A DNA stretch of 64,000 bases from contig NZ_JACBYW010000010.1 of assembly GCF_013408175.1 (NCBI RefSeq), positions 22,496-86,495 of the forward strand, written 5' to 3'. This DNA is from Actinopolyspora biskrensis (GTDB taxonomy: Bacteria > Actinomycetota > Actinomycetes > Mycobacteriales > Pseudonocardiaceae). The notes under the pieces were generated by a model. It searched no databases, was not told where the DNA came from, and was given only the letters and a program-made list of their open reading frames with translations. Positions 16,528 through 24,762 of this stretch are shown piece by piece (within the stretch, counting starts at the first letter, position 1; each line of letters opens with the position of its first letter). Position numbers and translations under genes: made by a program.

Positions 16528-19223
16528 CGACATCGAGCCTCGCGGAAACCGAGGACGGTCCGGCACCGCCGAACCCCGCGCGAGGAGCCGAGCAGCGGAG
16601 CGGGTCGGCGGAGACCGGGCGGAACGCTTCGAACGGCGACGCGATGACGCACCGGCAGGTGCTCAAGGCGTTCGTGGGGCTGATGCTGGCGCTGCTGGTG
16701 GCCATACTCAGCTCCACCATCGTGTCCAACGCGCTCCCCCGGATCACCGCCGAACTCGACGGGACGCAGGGGCAGTACACCTGGGTGGTCACGGCGATGC
16801 TGCTGACCTCGACGGCGACCACCCCGCTGTGGGGCAAGCTGTCCGACCTGTTCAGCAAGAAGCTGCTCTACCAGCTGGCCATCGCGATCTTCACCCTCGG
16901 ATCGATACTCGGCGGGTTCTCCCAGTCGATGGGGATGCTCATCGGGTTCCGCGCGATCCAGGGGATCGGCATGGGCGGGATGCAGGCCCTGATCCAGGTG
17001 GTGATCGCGGCCATGGTCGCCCCGCGTGACCGCGGTCGTTACACCGGCTACATCGGTGCCACCTTCGCGGTCGCCACCACGAGCGGGCCGCTGGTCGGCG
17101 GTCTGATCGTGGATTCGCCACTGGGGTGGCGCTGGTGCTTCTGGGTGACAGCACCGATCGCGGTCATCGCCTTCCTCGTGCTGGGGCGGACGCTGCGGCT
17201 GCCCGTGATCAAGCGGGACGTCTCGATCGACTGGTTCGGTGCGCTGTTCCTGGTCGGGGGCGTGAGCCTGTTGCTGGCCTGGGTCTCCTTGGCGGGCAAG
17301 CAGTTCGACTGGATCTCCTGGCCGACCCTCGGCTTCGTCGCGGGCGGATTGGTTGCCCTGATCGTGGCCGTGGTCATCGAGACGAAGGTGCGCGAGCCGA
17401 TCGTTCCGCTGGGCATGTTCCGCAACCCCACGGTCACGCTGGCGATCATCGCCATGGTGGCGGTCGGTACCGCCATGTTCGGCGGTTCGGTGTTCCTGGC
17501 CCAGTACTTCCAGCTGGGGCGCGGCTACACCCCGACGGAGGCCGGGCTGATGACCCTGCCGATGGTGCTCGGGCTGTTCGTCTCCTCGACGGTTTCCGGC
17601 CAGATCATCTCCAGGATCACGGGAAAGATCAAGCCGTTCCTCATCGGCGGGAGCGTGGTGCTCACCGTGGGGATGGGGCTGTTGAGCACGATCGACTCGG
17701 ACACGCCGTTGCCTGTCGTGGACGTCTACCTCGCGCTGATGGGGATCGGCGTCGGTGCGTTGATGCAGAACCTGGTGCTCGCGGTTCAGAACAGCGTCGG
17801 CACCAGGGACATGGGATCGGTGACCTCGGTGGTCACCTTCTTCCGCACGCTCGGTGGTTCGGCCGGTGTGTCCGTGCTGGGCGCGGTGCTGGGATCGCGG
17901 GTGTCCGGCTACGTCAGCGACGGGTTGTCCGGGTTGCCCGGAGGTGCTTCCGCGGCTTCGGACATCGGCGGTTCGAGCAGCGTCTCCCTGGACATCGGCA
18001 GCCTGCCCGGTCCGATCGAGGAGATCGTGCGCGACGCCTACGGCATGGCCATCGGGGACCTGTTCCTCATCACGGCCTGCATCTCGGTGGTGACCCTGCT
18101 CGCCGTGTTGGTGATCCGCGAGGTCCCACTGCGCACCACCGTCGAGAAGCAGGAGCCGGAAGACGGGCACCGGGCTGTGGAAAATCCTGAAGAGCTTGTG
18201 GACAACTCGCCGAGTGGTAGCGCTGGGTCGTTGACCGGTGCGTCGACTTCGGTGCAGCCGATCAGGCGTGAAGGGGACATTTTGGAGGCGACGGGCCGCA
18301 CTGTGCACACAACGGAAAAGCTTGTGGACAACTCTGTGGACAGGTCTGGGGACAACCTTGGGGAGAACTCGTTTGACAGCTGGTCATCGACTTCATCCGA
18401 TGGTGGTTCCGGGGGGCACGCGTCCGGTGTGAACGGCACGAGCCTCACCGGTTCCCTCTACCCGGGTGACGGCGGCCTGACCGTGTACGGGGTGGTTCGC
18501 GGTCCGGGCGGTTCCCCGCTCTCGGAGGCGGTGCTCACCCTGACCGACTCGCTGGGCAACCAGGTGGACCGGGCCCGCTCGGATGAGCAGGGACACTATC
18601 GCGTGACACCCACCGGCGGTGGGACCTACGTGCTGATCGCCGCGGCCGGGGACTACCAGCCGTCCGCCTCCATGATCGCCGTGTCCGGGCGCGCGGTGCG
18701 GCACGACGTGGAGCTCTCCGGGGGTGCCGGACTGGCGGGGATGGTCCGCAGCGGCCCGGTTCCCGTCCCGGAGGCGACCGTCGTGCTGACCGACGTGCGC
18801 GGCAGCGTCGTCGCCGCGACCAGGACCGGCAGCGGAGGGGGCTACGAGCTCTCCGATCTGGTCGGAGGTTCCTACGCCCTCACCGTCACCGCGGACGGCT
18901 ACCAGCCGGTGAGCACCGAGGTGACCATCTCCGAGGGCAAGCAGTCCACGCTCGACGTGGCCCTCGAGGCCGGGGCCGGGGTCAGCGGGGTGGTCCGTTC
19001 CGCCCGGATGGGGCACGTCGTTCCCGAGGCGCAGGTGACCCTGCTGGACTCCACGGGCGGGGTGGTCGCGTCCACGGTCACGGATGTGGACGGGGCCTAC
19101 GAGTTCGCCGATCTCTCGCACGGTGAGTACACCGTGATCGCCACCGGTTACCCGCCCACCGCGAACACGGTTCGGGTCCGGGAGGAGCAGCTCGGTTACG
19201 ACATAGCGCTCGGGCTGGAGTAG
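16524..19223 (+). CDS. DHA2-type MFS exporter fused to three carboxypeptidase-regulatory-like domains
   Basis: Residues ~45-540 form a 14-helix drug/proton antiporter: SSTIVSNALPRI and GKLSDLFSKK are family motifs, and FRAIQGIGMGGM is motif B. Residues 545-620 are a polar linker with repeated LVDNS and a VDNS-VDRS-GDNL-GENS tetrapeptide series. Residues ~651-732, 735-815 and 817-899 are three beta-sandwich repeats (VYGVVRGPGG.PLSEAVLTL, GMVRSGPVPVPEATVVLTD, GVVRSARM..VPEAQVTLLD), each ending in a hydrophobic strand. They match the carboxypeptidase regulatory-like fold. With 14 helices both termini should be cytoplasmic, an odd place for this usually extracellular domain. The linker DNA also contains a DnaA-box-like array. 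It is co-translated with the MarR gene. Confidence 0.88.
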   Translation: MTTSSLAETEDGPAPPNPARGAEQRSGSAETGRNASNGDAMTHRQVLKAFVGLMLALLVAILSSTIVSNALPRITAELDGTQGQYTWVVTAMLLTSTATTPLWGKLSDLFSKKLLYQLAIAIFTLGSILGGFSQSMGMLIGFRAIQGIGMGGMQALIQVVIAAMVAPRDRGRYTGYIGATFAVATTSGPLVGGLIVDSPLGWRWCFWVTAPIAVIAFLVLGRTLRLPVIKRDVSIDWFGALFLVGGVSLLLAWVSLAGKQFDWISWPTLGFVAGGLVALIVAVVIETKVREPIVPLGMFRNPTVTLAIIAMVAVGTAMFGGSVFLAQYFQLGRGYTPTEAGLMTLPMVLGLFVSSTVSGQIISRITGKIKPFLIGGSVVLTVGMGLLSTIDSDTPLPVVDVYLALMGIGVGALMQNLVLAVQNSVGTRDMGSVTSVVTFFRTLGGSAGVSVLGAVLGSRVSGYVSDGLSGLPGGASAASDIGGSSSVSLDIGSLPGPIEEIVRDAYGMAIGDLFLITACISVVTLLAVLVIREVPLRTTVEKQEPEDGHRAVENPEELVDNSPSGSAGSLTGASTSVQPIRREGDILEATGRTVHTTEKLVDNSVDRSGDNLGENSFDSWSSTSSDGGSGGHASGVNGTSLTGSLYPGDGGLTVYGVVRGPGGSPLSEAVLTLTDSLGNQVDRARSDEQGHYRVTPTGGGTYVLIAAAGDYQPSASMIAVSGRAVRHDVELSGGAGLAGMVRSGPVPVPEATVVLTDVRGSVVAATRTGSGGGYELSDLVGGSYALTVTADGYQPVSTEVTISEGKQSTLDVALEAGAGVSGVVRSARMGHVVPEAQVTLLDSTGGVVASTVTDVDGAYEFADLSHGEYTVIATGYPPTANTVRVREEQLGYDIALGLE
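18176..18355 (-). other. Cluster of DnaA-box-like 9-mers inside the exporter linker
   Basis: Read on the minus strand, TTGTCCACA occurs at 18197-18205 and 18323-18331, and CTGTCCACA at 18335-18343. One-mismatch variants are TTTTCCACA (18176-18184) and TTGTCCCCA (18347-18355). TTGTCCACA is the preferred box of Streptomyces DnaA. The last three are spaced exactly 12 bp apart and all five share one orientation. They coincide with less preferred codons (CTT, TCT, TTT). Alternative explanation: tetrapeptide repeats in the linker. Confidence 0.55.
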
Positions 19224-19301
19224 CCCGCGAACGGAATCGCCGCACGCAGCGGGACGCGGTCCGGTTCCGCGTCCCGCCGGATCACATGAGAGGAAGGCCG
19301 G

Positions 19302-20159
19302 ATGGATTCCGGGCAGGACGCAGCAGGAGCGCGCGGGGAGCAGGAGAGCGGCGCGGTCGCGGTACAGGTCCGTTCGCTCGGTGGTTGGCCGATACCGGAC
19401 GCGGTGCTGACCGTCACCGACGGATCGGGTGCGCAGCGCGGGCGTGTTCACGCCGACGCGGAGGGCCTCGCGCGTGCGGACGGTCTCGCCGAGGGGCGTT
19501 ACACGGCGATCGTCACCGCCCTGGGGCACCAGCCCACCGCGCGGACGGCGATGGTGCGCTCCGGCCACGAGGCTGCGCTCGGCACCGTCGAGCTGTCCCC
19601 GGTCAGTGGTGGTGAGCTGCCCGAGCCCGGAGTCTGGCGCATCGACCCGGAGCACTCCTCGATCCGGGCCACGGCGCAGCACCTCGGGATAAGCAGCATC
19701 CACGGCCGGTTCAACGGGTTCGGCGGCGAGATCAGGATGGCCCGTCCCGTGGAGTCCTCCCGGGTGGAGGTGCGGATCGACGCCTCGAGCGTGGACACGG
19801 GCAACGAGCAGCGCGACCAGCACCTGCGCAGCGCCGACTTCCTCGACGCGGCCAACCACCCCGAGATCCTCTTCGAGGTGACGGGGATCGGCCGGCGGCA
19901 GGACGACAACTGGGACCTGGTGGGGCGGCTCACGCTGTGCGGAGTGACGCGCGACGTCCGGCTGGAGACCCGGTTCGCCGGGACCGGCCCGGACCCCTGG
20001 GGCGGCACGCGTGCCTCCGCCACGGCCACGACCCTGCTGCGCAGGGAGGATTTCGCGATGACCTTCAACCAGTCGTTGAGCACCGGGATAGCCGCGATCG
20101 GGACCACGCTGCGGATCGACATCGACGTGCAGGCCGTGCTGGCGGAGAGGACCGGTTGA
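19302..20159 (+). CDS. YceI-family protein with an N-terminal carboxypeptidase-regulatory-like domain
   Basis: The 285-residue protein has an N-terminal beta domain (about 17-102: VAVQVRSLGGWPIPDAVLTV, then GHQPTARTAMV) of the same kind as the three domains of the preceding exporter. The C-terminal YceI lipocalin-like barrel covers about 112-283: GVWRIDPEHSSIRATAQHLG, FNGFGGEI, then RVEVRIDASSVDTGNEQRD, LRSADFLDAANHPEI and LLRREDFAMTFNQ. YceI proteins bind isoprenoid or other amphipathic lipids. No signal peptide is visible. It lies 78 bp after the exporter and is probably in the same operon, so the pair may handle a lipophilic substrate (inference). Confidence 0.9.
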   Translation: MDSGQDAAGARGEQESGAVAVQVRSLGGWPIPDAVLTVTDGSGAQRGRVHADAEGLARADGLAEGRYTAIVTALGHQPTARTAMVRSGHEAALGTVELSPVSGGELPEPGVWRIDPEHSSIRATAQHLGISSIHGRFNGFGGEIRMARPVESSRVEVRIDASSVDTGNEQRDQHLRSADFLDAANHPEILFEVTGIGRRQDDNWDLVGRLTLCGVTRDVRLETRFAGTGPDPWGGTRASATATTLLRREDFAMTFNQSLSTGIAAIGTTLRIDIDVQAVLAERTG

Positions 20160-20247
20160 TCGCGCAGCCGGCCGTGGCCTCCGGGTGGAGCCGGGCTGGA
20201 GGACACGGCCGGGCGCCGTTCGGGTGCGGAGTTGCCGCGGAGCGAGG

Positions 20248-21108
20248 TCAGCTCCGGTGTTCGAAGGTCAGTTCGACGTCCGAGCCGTGGTAGTAGGTCC
20301 GCCCGGCTCGTTTGACTCTCCGCCACTTCCGTTCACTGGCGAGGCGGTACACGGTGCCGTGCGAGGTGTTCCACAGCCGGGAGACCGTTTCGACGTTCAA
20401 CCAGCGGGGACGGGTGTTTCCGCCGTCGTTCGCCCCAGTCGCCCCGAGCCTCCTGCTCAGCTTGAGCCACTGGTGGCCGGACCAGCTGTGCGCGGAGTCG
20501 TCCTGGCAGGTTATCTCGAGCGGAGTGTGCTTCTCCGCCGGATGCAGCAGCGCGACGAGCCTTCCGGCGCAGCTCTTCTCCACGCACGAACCGACGTGCA
20601 ACCTGCGGGTGGGGTCGGAGTGGAGCACGTCGCGGGTCTTCCGCACGAGCTGTGCGATCTCGGAGACCAGCTCCGCCGCGGCACTGTGTGAGACCAACCA
20701 ATCGGAGTGCTTCACCAGAAACGCCGCCATGTCCGTGACGGTTCTCCGCGGGGCCGCGACCCTCCGCTGCTCCACGACCATGCCCGTCCACGAGCCGAGC
20801 ACGTGGAGCACGGAGGTGCGGGCGTCGGACGCCCCCACGTTGAGCGGCAGGGACGGTTCGGAAGTGCCCGCGACCCGCTCGCGGAGTCGGCTCGGGCTGA
20901 CGGTCGTTCCTCCGAGGGCGTGGCCGCACGCCCTGTGGAGATCGGGCAGCACGCGAAGCCCGTAGAGCAGCTCGTCCCGGCACCCGCCGCAGAGTTCCGC
21001 TGCTGCCGGGGCGGTCCGGTCGTTGTCCCCCGGGCCGGCTCGGCGGTGGCGTCCGGGACCGGCGCACAGATTTACCGGTGATTTTTCGGAGTCCGTGTTC
21101 TGCCACAT
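20248..21108 (-). CDS. HTH protein of the OvmZ-like type
   Basis: ATG 21108 is preceded by GGGGGAG at a 6-nt spacing, giving 286 residues. The N-terminus has LCGGCRDELLYGL...HRAC, a possible Cys/His metal site. The middle is helical, with a further set of Cys residues (VGSCVEKSCAGRL, ITCQDD). The C-terminus has an excisionase/AlpA-like HTH (WLNVETVSRLWNTSHGTVYRLASERKW). This combination recalls OvmZ-like proteins found in and near actinomycete antibiotic clusters. Function unknown; DNA binding is likely. It is transcribed toward the YceI gene and away from the MarR-Drr module. Confidence 0.6.
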   Translation of the reverse strand: MWQNTDSEKSPVNLCAGPGRHRRAGPGDNDRTAPAAAELCGGCRDELLYGLRVLPDLHRACGHALGGTTVSPSRLRERVAGTSEPSLPLNVGASDARTSVLHVLGSWTGMVVEQRRVAAPRRTVTDMAAFLVKHSDWLVSHSAAAELVSEIAQLVRKTRDVLHSDPTRRLHVGSCVEKSCAGRLVALLHPAEKHTPLEITCQDDSAHSWSGHQWLKLSRRLGATGANDGGNTRPRWLNVETVSRLWNTSHGTVYRLASERKWRRVKRAGRTYYHGSDVELTFEHRS

Positions 21109-21663
21109 TGCTTGCTCCCCCAGAGTGAGCTGTTGGCGATTGTTCCGCGCACTCCGGGGTGCGCGGCCCGAGTGGAGCTTAGAAACTCCGCGGGCATGTG
21201 ACAACACCTGTTTTCGGTGTTGCTCGCGGAATTGATCGTCAATTTACCTTCGGTTTTCATTTGACGAAGTTCGGACGTGGTGTTTTCGGAAACTTGAACC
21301 GGGAACGGTTGACCACGTGGGGGGGTGGCGAAGAATATTGGTGACAACCTGGATTCCGCTGTCCGCAGGGGCGGTGCACAGTGGACGTGCCTCGTGGGAG
21401 CTGAGATTCGCCCGTCCGGGAAGAAGTGCGGAGGATCGCGCGGCTGGCGGGCTGTGCGGTTTCCGTGCGGTAGTCGGCCCCGGACGTGGATTCCCGCGCA
21501 TGCGTCCTCCCGCTGCTCGGGCGCGCGTTCGGTTGTTCAGTCCGGAGGTGGATCGCTCCGAGCTGGTTTCTTCTCGTTTTTAGCCGTGGTTCGTGATTTT
21601 CTGGTGGGATTTCTCGTGGATTCGTGTGCTTCCGGAGGAAGAGTGTGTGACGAGGGCCAGGAC
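21109..21663. other. Intergenic region, no supported gene
   Basis: Apart from the inverted repeat at 21202-21222, nothing recognisable is seen. The open frames crossing it are low-complexity and lack plausible starts. Confidence 0.5.
21202..21222. promoter_or_regulatory. Inverted repeat upstream of the OvmZ-like gene
   Basis: CAACACC-TGTTTTC-GGTGTTG is a perfect 7-bp inverted repeat about 95 bp upstream of the minus-strand start at 21108. It is an operator or transcript-hairpin candidate. Confidence 0.4.
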
Positions 21664-21834
21664 ATGAGGGTGGGCGACGCCGTTCCGGAGAGGCGGACAC
21701 GCGGGCGGACCGGCGAGCGCGTTCGCCGTGAGGGCGCGCGGCCTCCGGAGCGCGTGGTCGAGCAGGACCCGGGTCCGTCCGTGGAGGGGGCGGCCGAGGC
21801 GGACGAGGACCACCTCGTGCGCGGTTACGACTGA
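21664..21834 (+). CDS. Possible small protein of unknown function
   Basis: ATG 21664 has GAGGG at 7-nt spacing and opens a 56-residue frame beginning MRVGDAVPERRTRGR and ending DEDHLVRGYD. It is highly charged, with a basic N-terminal half and an acidic C-terminal half. It resembles no family I know. Its position in the divergent gap of an OvmZ-like gene, and its good RBS, are the only support. It could equally be a chance frame. Confidence 0.3.
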   Translation: MRVGDAVPERRTRGRTGERVRREGARPPERVVEQDPGPSVEGAAEADEDHLVRGYD

Positions 21835-22013
21835 TCGTCTCTCCGGGGCGCGGAGGTGGAAAGCGCGGTCGTGCCGAGGCCGCAGCGTGGCTCGTCTCCG
21901 GCGCCGACAGCCCTCGCGGGCGGGGGCGGCGTGGTCGCTTGGCTGGTTGATCTCGGATGCGGGGTCCGACGACCTCATCCAAATGTCATGATCAATTGCT
22001 GTATTGGGAAAAC

Positions 22014-22049
22014 ATTGTCACTTGACATGACAATCCAGTGCTCTAGCAT
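22014..22049 (+). promoter_or_regulatory. Promoter overlapped by a perfect inverted repeat, upstream of marR-drrAB
   Basis: ATTGTCA-N7-TGACAAT (22014-22034) is a perfect 7-bp inverted repeat. The -35 hexamer TTGACA (22022-22027) lies inside it. A -10-like TAGCAT (22044-22049) follows at 16-bp spacing. The repeat would block RNA polymerase when bound, as expected for MarR autorepression. Transcription would start near 22056, next to an in-frame GTG at 22057. Confidence 0.75.
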
Positions 22050-22098
22050 TGTTGGTGTGAGTGATCAGAGTAAGCCCCTGAACGAGGGGGAGCCGGCC

Positions 22099-22596
22099 AT
22101 GGACCGGCCCGCGTTTCTGCTCTCGGCTCTCGGCCTGCACGTCGCGAGTGACTTCACCGAGAGACTGCGACCGTTCGGGCTGGAGCCGATCAAGTTCGCC
22201 CTGCTCGCGCATCTGAAGTCCGACGAGGGCAGTACTCAGCAGTCCCTCGCGGACGCCCTCGGGGTGCACCGCAACGCGATGGTCGGACTCGTCGACGAGC
22301 TCGAGGAGCAGGAGCTGGTGCAGCGCCGCCCCCATCCCAGCGACCGGCGGGCGAAGGCGCTCTACCTCACCGAGCCCGCTCACGAACTGGTCGAGCGCGG
22401 ATATCGCGTGGCGGATGAACAGGACGCGGACCTGCTGTCCGTGCTGGAGGAATCCGAACGCCCCCAGCTGATCTCCCTGCTGCGGCGCGTCGCCGAAGCA
22501 CGGGGGGTGAACCCGCAGGCCCACCTGTGCATGACGCAGAACTCCGGACCGGTCAAGCAGCCCCCCACGAACCGAGCGGACGAGGACTCCAAATGA
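22099..22596 (+). CDS. MarR family regulator of a DrrAB-type exporter
   Basis: ATG 22099 follows GAGGGGGAG at 7-nt spacing and gives 165 residues. An in-frame GTG at 22057 could give a leaderless form 14 residues longer. It has a MarR winged HTH: TQQSLADALGVHRNAMVGLVDEL (recognition region), then RRPHPSDRRAKALYLTE (wing). Its stop overlaps the start of the ABC ATPase gene. It probably represses marR-drrAB via the palindrome at 22014-22034 and may be induced by the polyketide product. Confidence 0.9.
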   Translation: MDRPAFLLSALGLHVASDFTERLRPFGLEPIKFALLAHLKSDEGSTQQSLADALGVHRNAMVGLVDELEEQELVQRRPHPSDRRAKALYLTEPAHELVERGYRVADEQDADLLSVLEESERPQLISLLRRVAEARGVNPQAHLCMTQNSGPVKQPPTNRADEDSK

Positions 22597-23558
22597 TCGA
22601 ATCCAGTCAACTGACCCGGAAGTTCAGCACGAAGCAGGGCACGGTCGAGGCGGTCCGCGGTGTCGACTTCGAGGTCGCCGAAGGTGAGACGGTCGGTTTC
22701 CTGGGGGCGAACGGCGCCGGGAAGACGACCACGCTCCGGATGCTGACCACACTGCTGGGCCCCAGCTCGGGAACGGCGACCGTCGCGGGGCACGACCTGC
22801 GCGATGAACCGATCGAGGTGCGCAAGCGCATCGGTTACGTCGCCCAGGCCGGCGGGACCGATCCGCAGACCTCGGTGCGGGAGGAGCTCGCGCTGCAAGC
22901 CAGGCTCTACCGGGTGCCTGCCTCCGAGGTCCCGGAGCGAGTGCGGCGAGTGAGCCACCAGCTCGACCTGTACGACCTGCTGGATCGAGAGGCCGGGGCG
23001 CTGTCCGGGGGGCAACGCCGCAGGTTGGACATCGCGCTGGGACTCATCCACCGGCCGCCGCTGGTGTTCCTGGACGAGCCGACCAGCGGACTCGATCCGC
23101 AGGCCCGCAGCGCGTTGTGGGAACACATCCGGCGACTGCGCGACGAACTCGGAACCACGATCTTCCTGACCACGCACTACCTGGACGAGGCGGACGCGCT
23201 CTGCGACCGGCTGCTGATCATCGATCAGGGCCGGATCGTGACCGAGGGGTCGCCGGAGGAGCTCAAGAACCGGGTCGCCGGCGACCTGATCACCATCGAA
23301 CTGCAGAGCGGGGAGCTGGTGGACCGGGCGAAGGCGCTTCTCGGATCACGGGAGGACGTTCGCGAGCTCGCCACAGTGGGATCGACGCTGCGACTCACGG
23401 TGGAGCGCGGCGAGCAGGCGGTCCTGGACATGCTGCGCGTGCTGGACGGAGCCGAGCTCCAGCCGATCGCCATCAACCTGGCCCGCCCCTCACTCGACCA
23501 GGTCTTCCTGGCCTTCACGGGCCGCTCGTTGCACGACGACCCGGGCGCCACGACCTGA
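22593..23558 (+). CDS. ABC transporter ATP-binding protein, DrrA type
   Basis: ATG 22593 overlaps the marR stop (ATGA). The 321 residues show Walker A (GANGAGKTTTL), a Q-loop (GYVAQAGGTDP), the signature LSGGQRRRLD, Walker B LVFLDEPTSGLDP and the switch histidine in TTHYLDEAD. A ~100-residue C-terminal domain follows (LITIELQSGELVDRAK), as in daunorubicin-resistance DrrA. It energises export of a drug by the membrane partner encoded at 23811. Next to glycosyltransferase and polyketide genes, self-resistance is the likely role. The operon is interrupted by 252 bp containing repeat copy E. Confidence 0.93.
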   Translation: MIESSQLTRKFSTKQGTVEAVRGVDFEVAEGETVGFLGANGAGKTTTLRMLTTLLGPSSGTATVAGHDLRDEPIEVRKRIGYVAQAGGTDPQTSVREELALQARLYRVPASEVPERVRRVSHQLDLYDLLDREAGALSGGQRRRLDIALGLIHRPPLVFLDEPTSGLDPQARSALWEHIRRLRDELGTTIFLTTHYLDEADALCDRLLIIDQGRIVTEGSPEELKNRVAGDLITIELQSGELVDRAKALLGSREDVRELATVGSTLRLTVERGEQAVLDMLRVLDGAELQPIAINLARPSLDQVFLAFTGRSLHDDPGATT

Positions 23559-23605
23559 CCGATGTTCTCCGTTCGAGTCGTCGGCCGGCCTGAGGTCTTT
23601 CTTCG

Positions 23606-23751
23606 GCGCAGGCGGTGCCGAAACGCCCACCCGATCAGTCGGTACCGCCGCGGGGCCTCTCGTGTGCGCTCTCGCGCGGACGGCCCCGAGGTCGGGCAGG
23701 CCGCTACCCGAGGTCGGAGGCACCCGCTCACGAGACCGCGGGAGGTTCCGC
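23606..23751 (-). repeat. Dispersed intergenic repeat (copy E, inverted) between drrA and drrB
   Basis: On the minus strand, from 23751, it reads GCGGAACCTCCCGCGGTCTC, then CGGGTAGCGGCCTGC, GAGGCCCCGCGGCGGTACCG and GGGTGGGCGTTTCGGC. This is the same order of blocks as copies B and D. It lies inside an operon, between the ATPase and permease genes, which normally overlap or nearly touch. Confidence 0.75.
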
Positions 23752-23810
23752 CCAGCGAGCCACCTACGACAGGGAAGAACAGAAAACTTTAGTGAGCGAG
23801 GAGAGCTCCG

Positions 23811-24575
23811 TTGGAACTGTTGCTGGATACCCGCCTGATTTTCGGCCGCTACATGCGGCAGCTGATGCGCAACAAGATCGCTCTTACGTTCGGGGTGCTG
23901 CAACCCCTGCTCTACCTCGGTTTCTTCGGGCCGTTGCTGACCCGGATGCCGGGGTCCGGAGCACTCTACGACGGCCAGAGCGTCTGGCAGGGGTTCGTGC
24001 CCGGGATGCTCGTCATGCTGGGGCTGTTCGGCTCGGCCTTCGCCGGGTTCGGCATCATCGGCGAGCTGCGTCTGGGCGTCGTTGAAAGGATGCGAGTGAC
24101 ACCGGCCAGCAGGCTGGCGCTGCTCATGGGACGTATAGGCACGGACGTGGTTCGAATCGAGATGCAGGCGGTCCTGCTGTTGCTCGCCGCGTTCGGGTTC
24201 GGGCTGCGTGCCCCCGTCTTCGGGATCCTCATCTCGCTCGGGATCCTCGGTCTGATCACCGGTTGTATCGCGTCACTGTCCTATGCCATCGCGCTGTTCG
24301 CCCGCGAGGAGAACTCCTTCGCCCCGCTGCTGAACGCCGTGCTGCTGCCGTTGGTGCTGCTCTCGGGCATTCTGCTGCCGATGTCCTTGGCTCCGGGCTG
24401 GCTGAACGCGCTGGCGCACATGAGCCCGTTCCTGTACGTCGTGAACGGGCTGCGGGACGCCTTCGTGGGGGACTACGGTTCGTCCGCCATGCTGGTCGGG
24501 TTGTTCGTGACGTTCGTGTTCACGGCGGTTTCGCTCACGGTCGGTGCGCTGACCTTCCGCCGGGAGAACGCCTGA
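23811..24575 (+). CDS. ABC-2 type permease, DrrB type
   Basis: The TTG start at 23811 has GAGGAG 7 nt upstream. The 254 residues contain six hydrophobic helices (TFGVLQPLLYLGFFGPLL, FVPGMLVMLGLFGSAFAGF, LLLLAAFGFGL and others). The ABC-2 region LLSGILLPMSLAPGWLNALAHMSP is conserved before the last helix, and the C-terminus is FRRENA. It is the membrane half of the DrrAB exporter, partner of the ATPase at 22593. Confidence 0.92.
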   Translation: MELLLDTRLIFGRYMRQLMRNKIALTFGVLQPLLYLGFFGPLLTRMPGSGALYDGQSVWQGFVPGMLVMLGLFGSAFAGFGIIGELRLGVVERMRVTPASRLALLMGRIGTDVVRIEMQAVLLLLAAFGFGLRAPVFGILISLGILGLITGCIASLSYAIALFAREENSFAPLLNAVLLPLVLLSGILLPMSLAPGWLNALAHMSPFLYVVNGLRDAFVGDYGSSAMLVGLFVTFVFTAVSLTVGALTFRRENA

Positions 24576-24762
24576 CGGGGGAGCCTCCGGGCTGGCGCTT
24601 CGGAACGCGAGGGGCCGTTCGACCGGGTTGTTCCGCGCGGTTCGGTTCGGGTACGTCGGTCGGTGCGAGAGCACCAGCACGAACCAGCAGGTCGGACTCG
24701 CACATCGTAGTCGTTCGGTGGAACTTCCAAGCGGAGGGCAGCTCCGTCGATTGTGGGAATAC

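Noticed and set aside
18301..18316. CTGTGCACACAAC as an additional DnaA box
   Set aside because: On the minus strand it reads GTTGTGTGCACAG, which departs from YTGTCCACA at the central positions.
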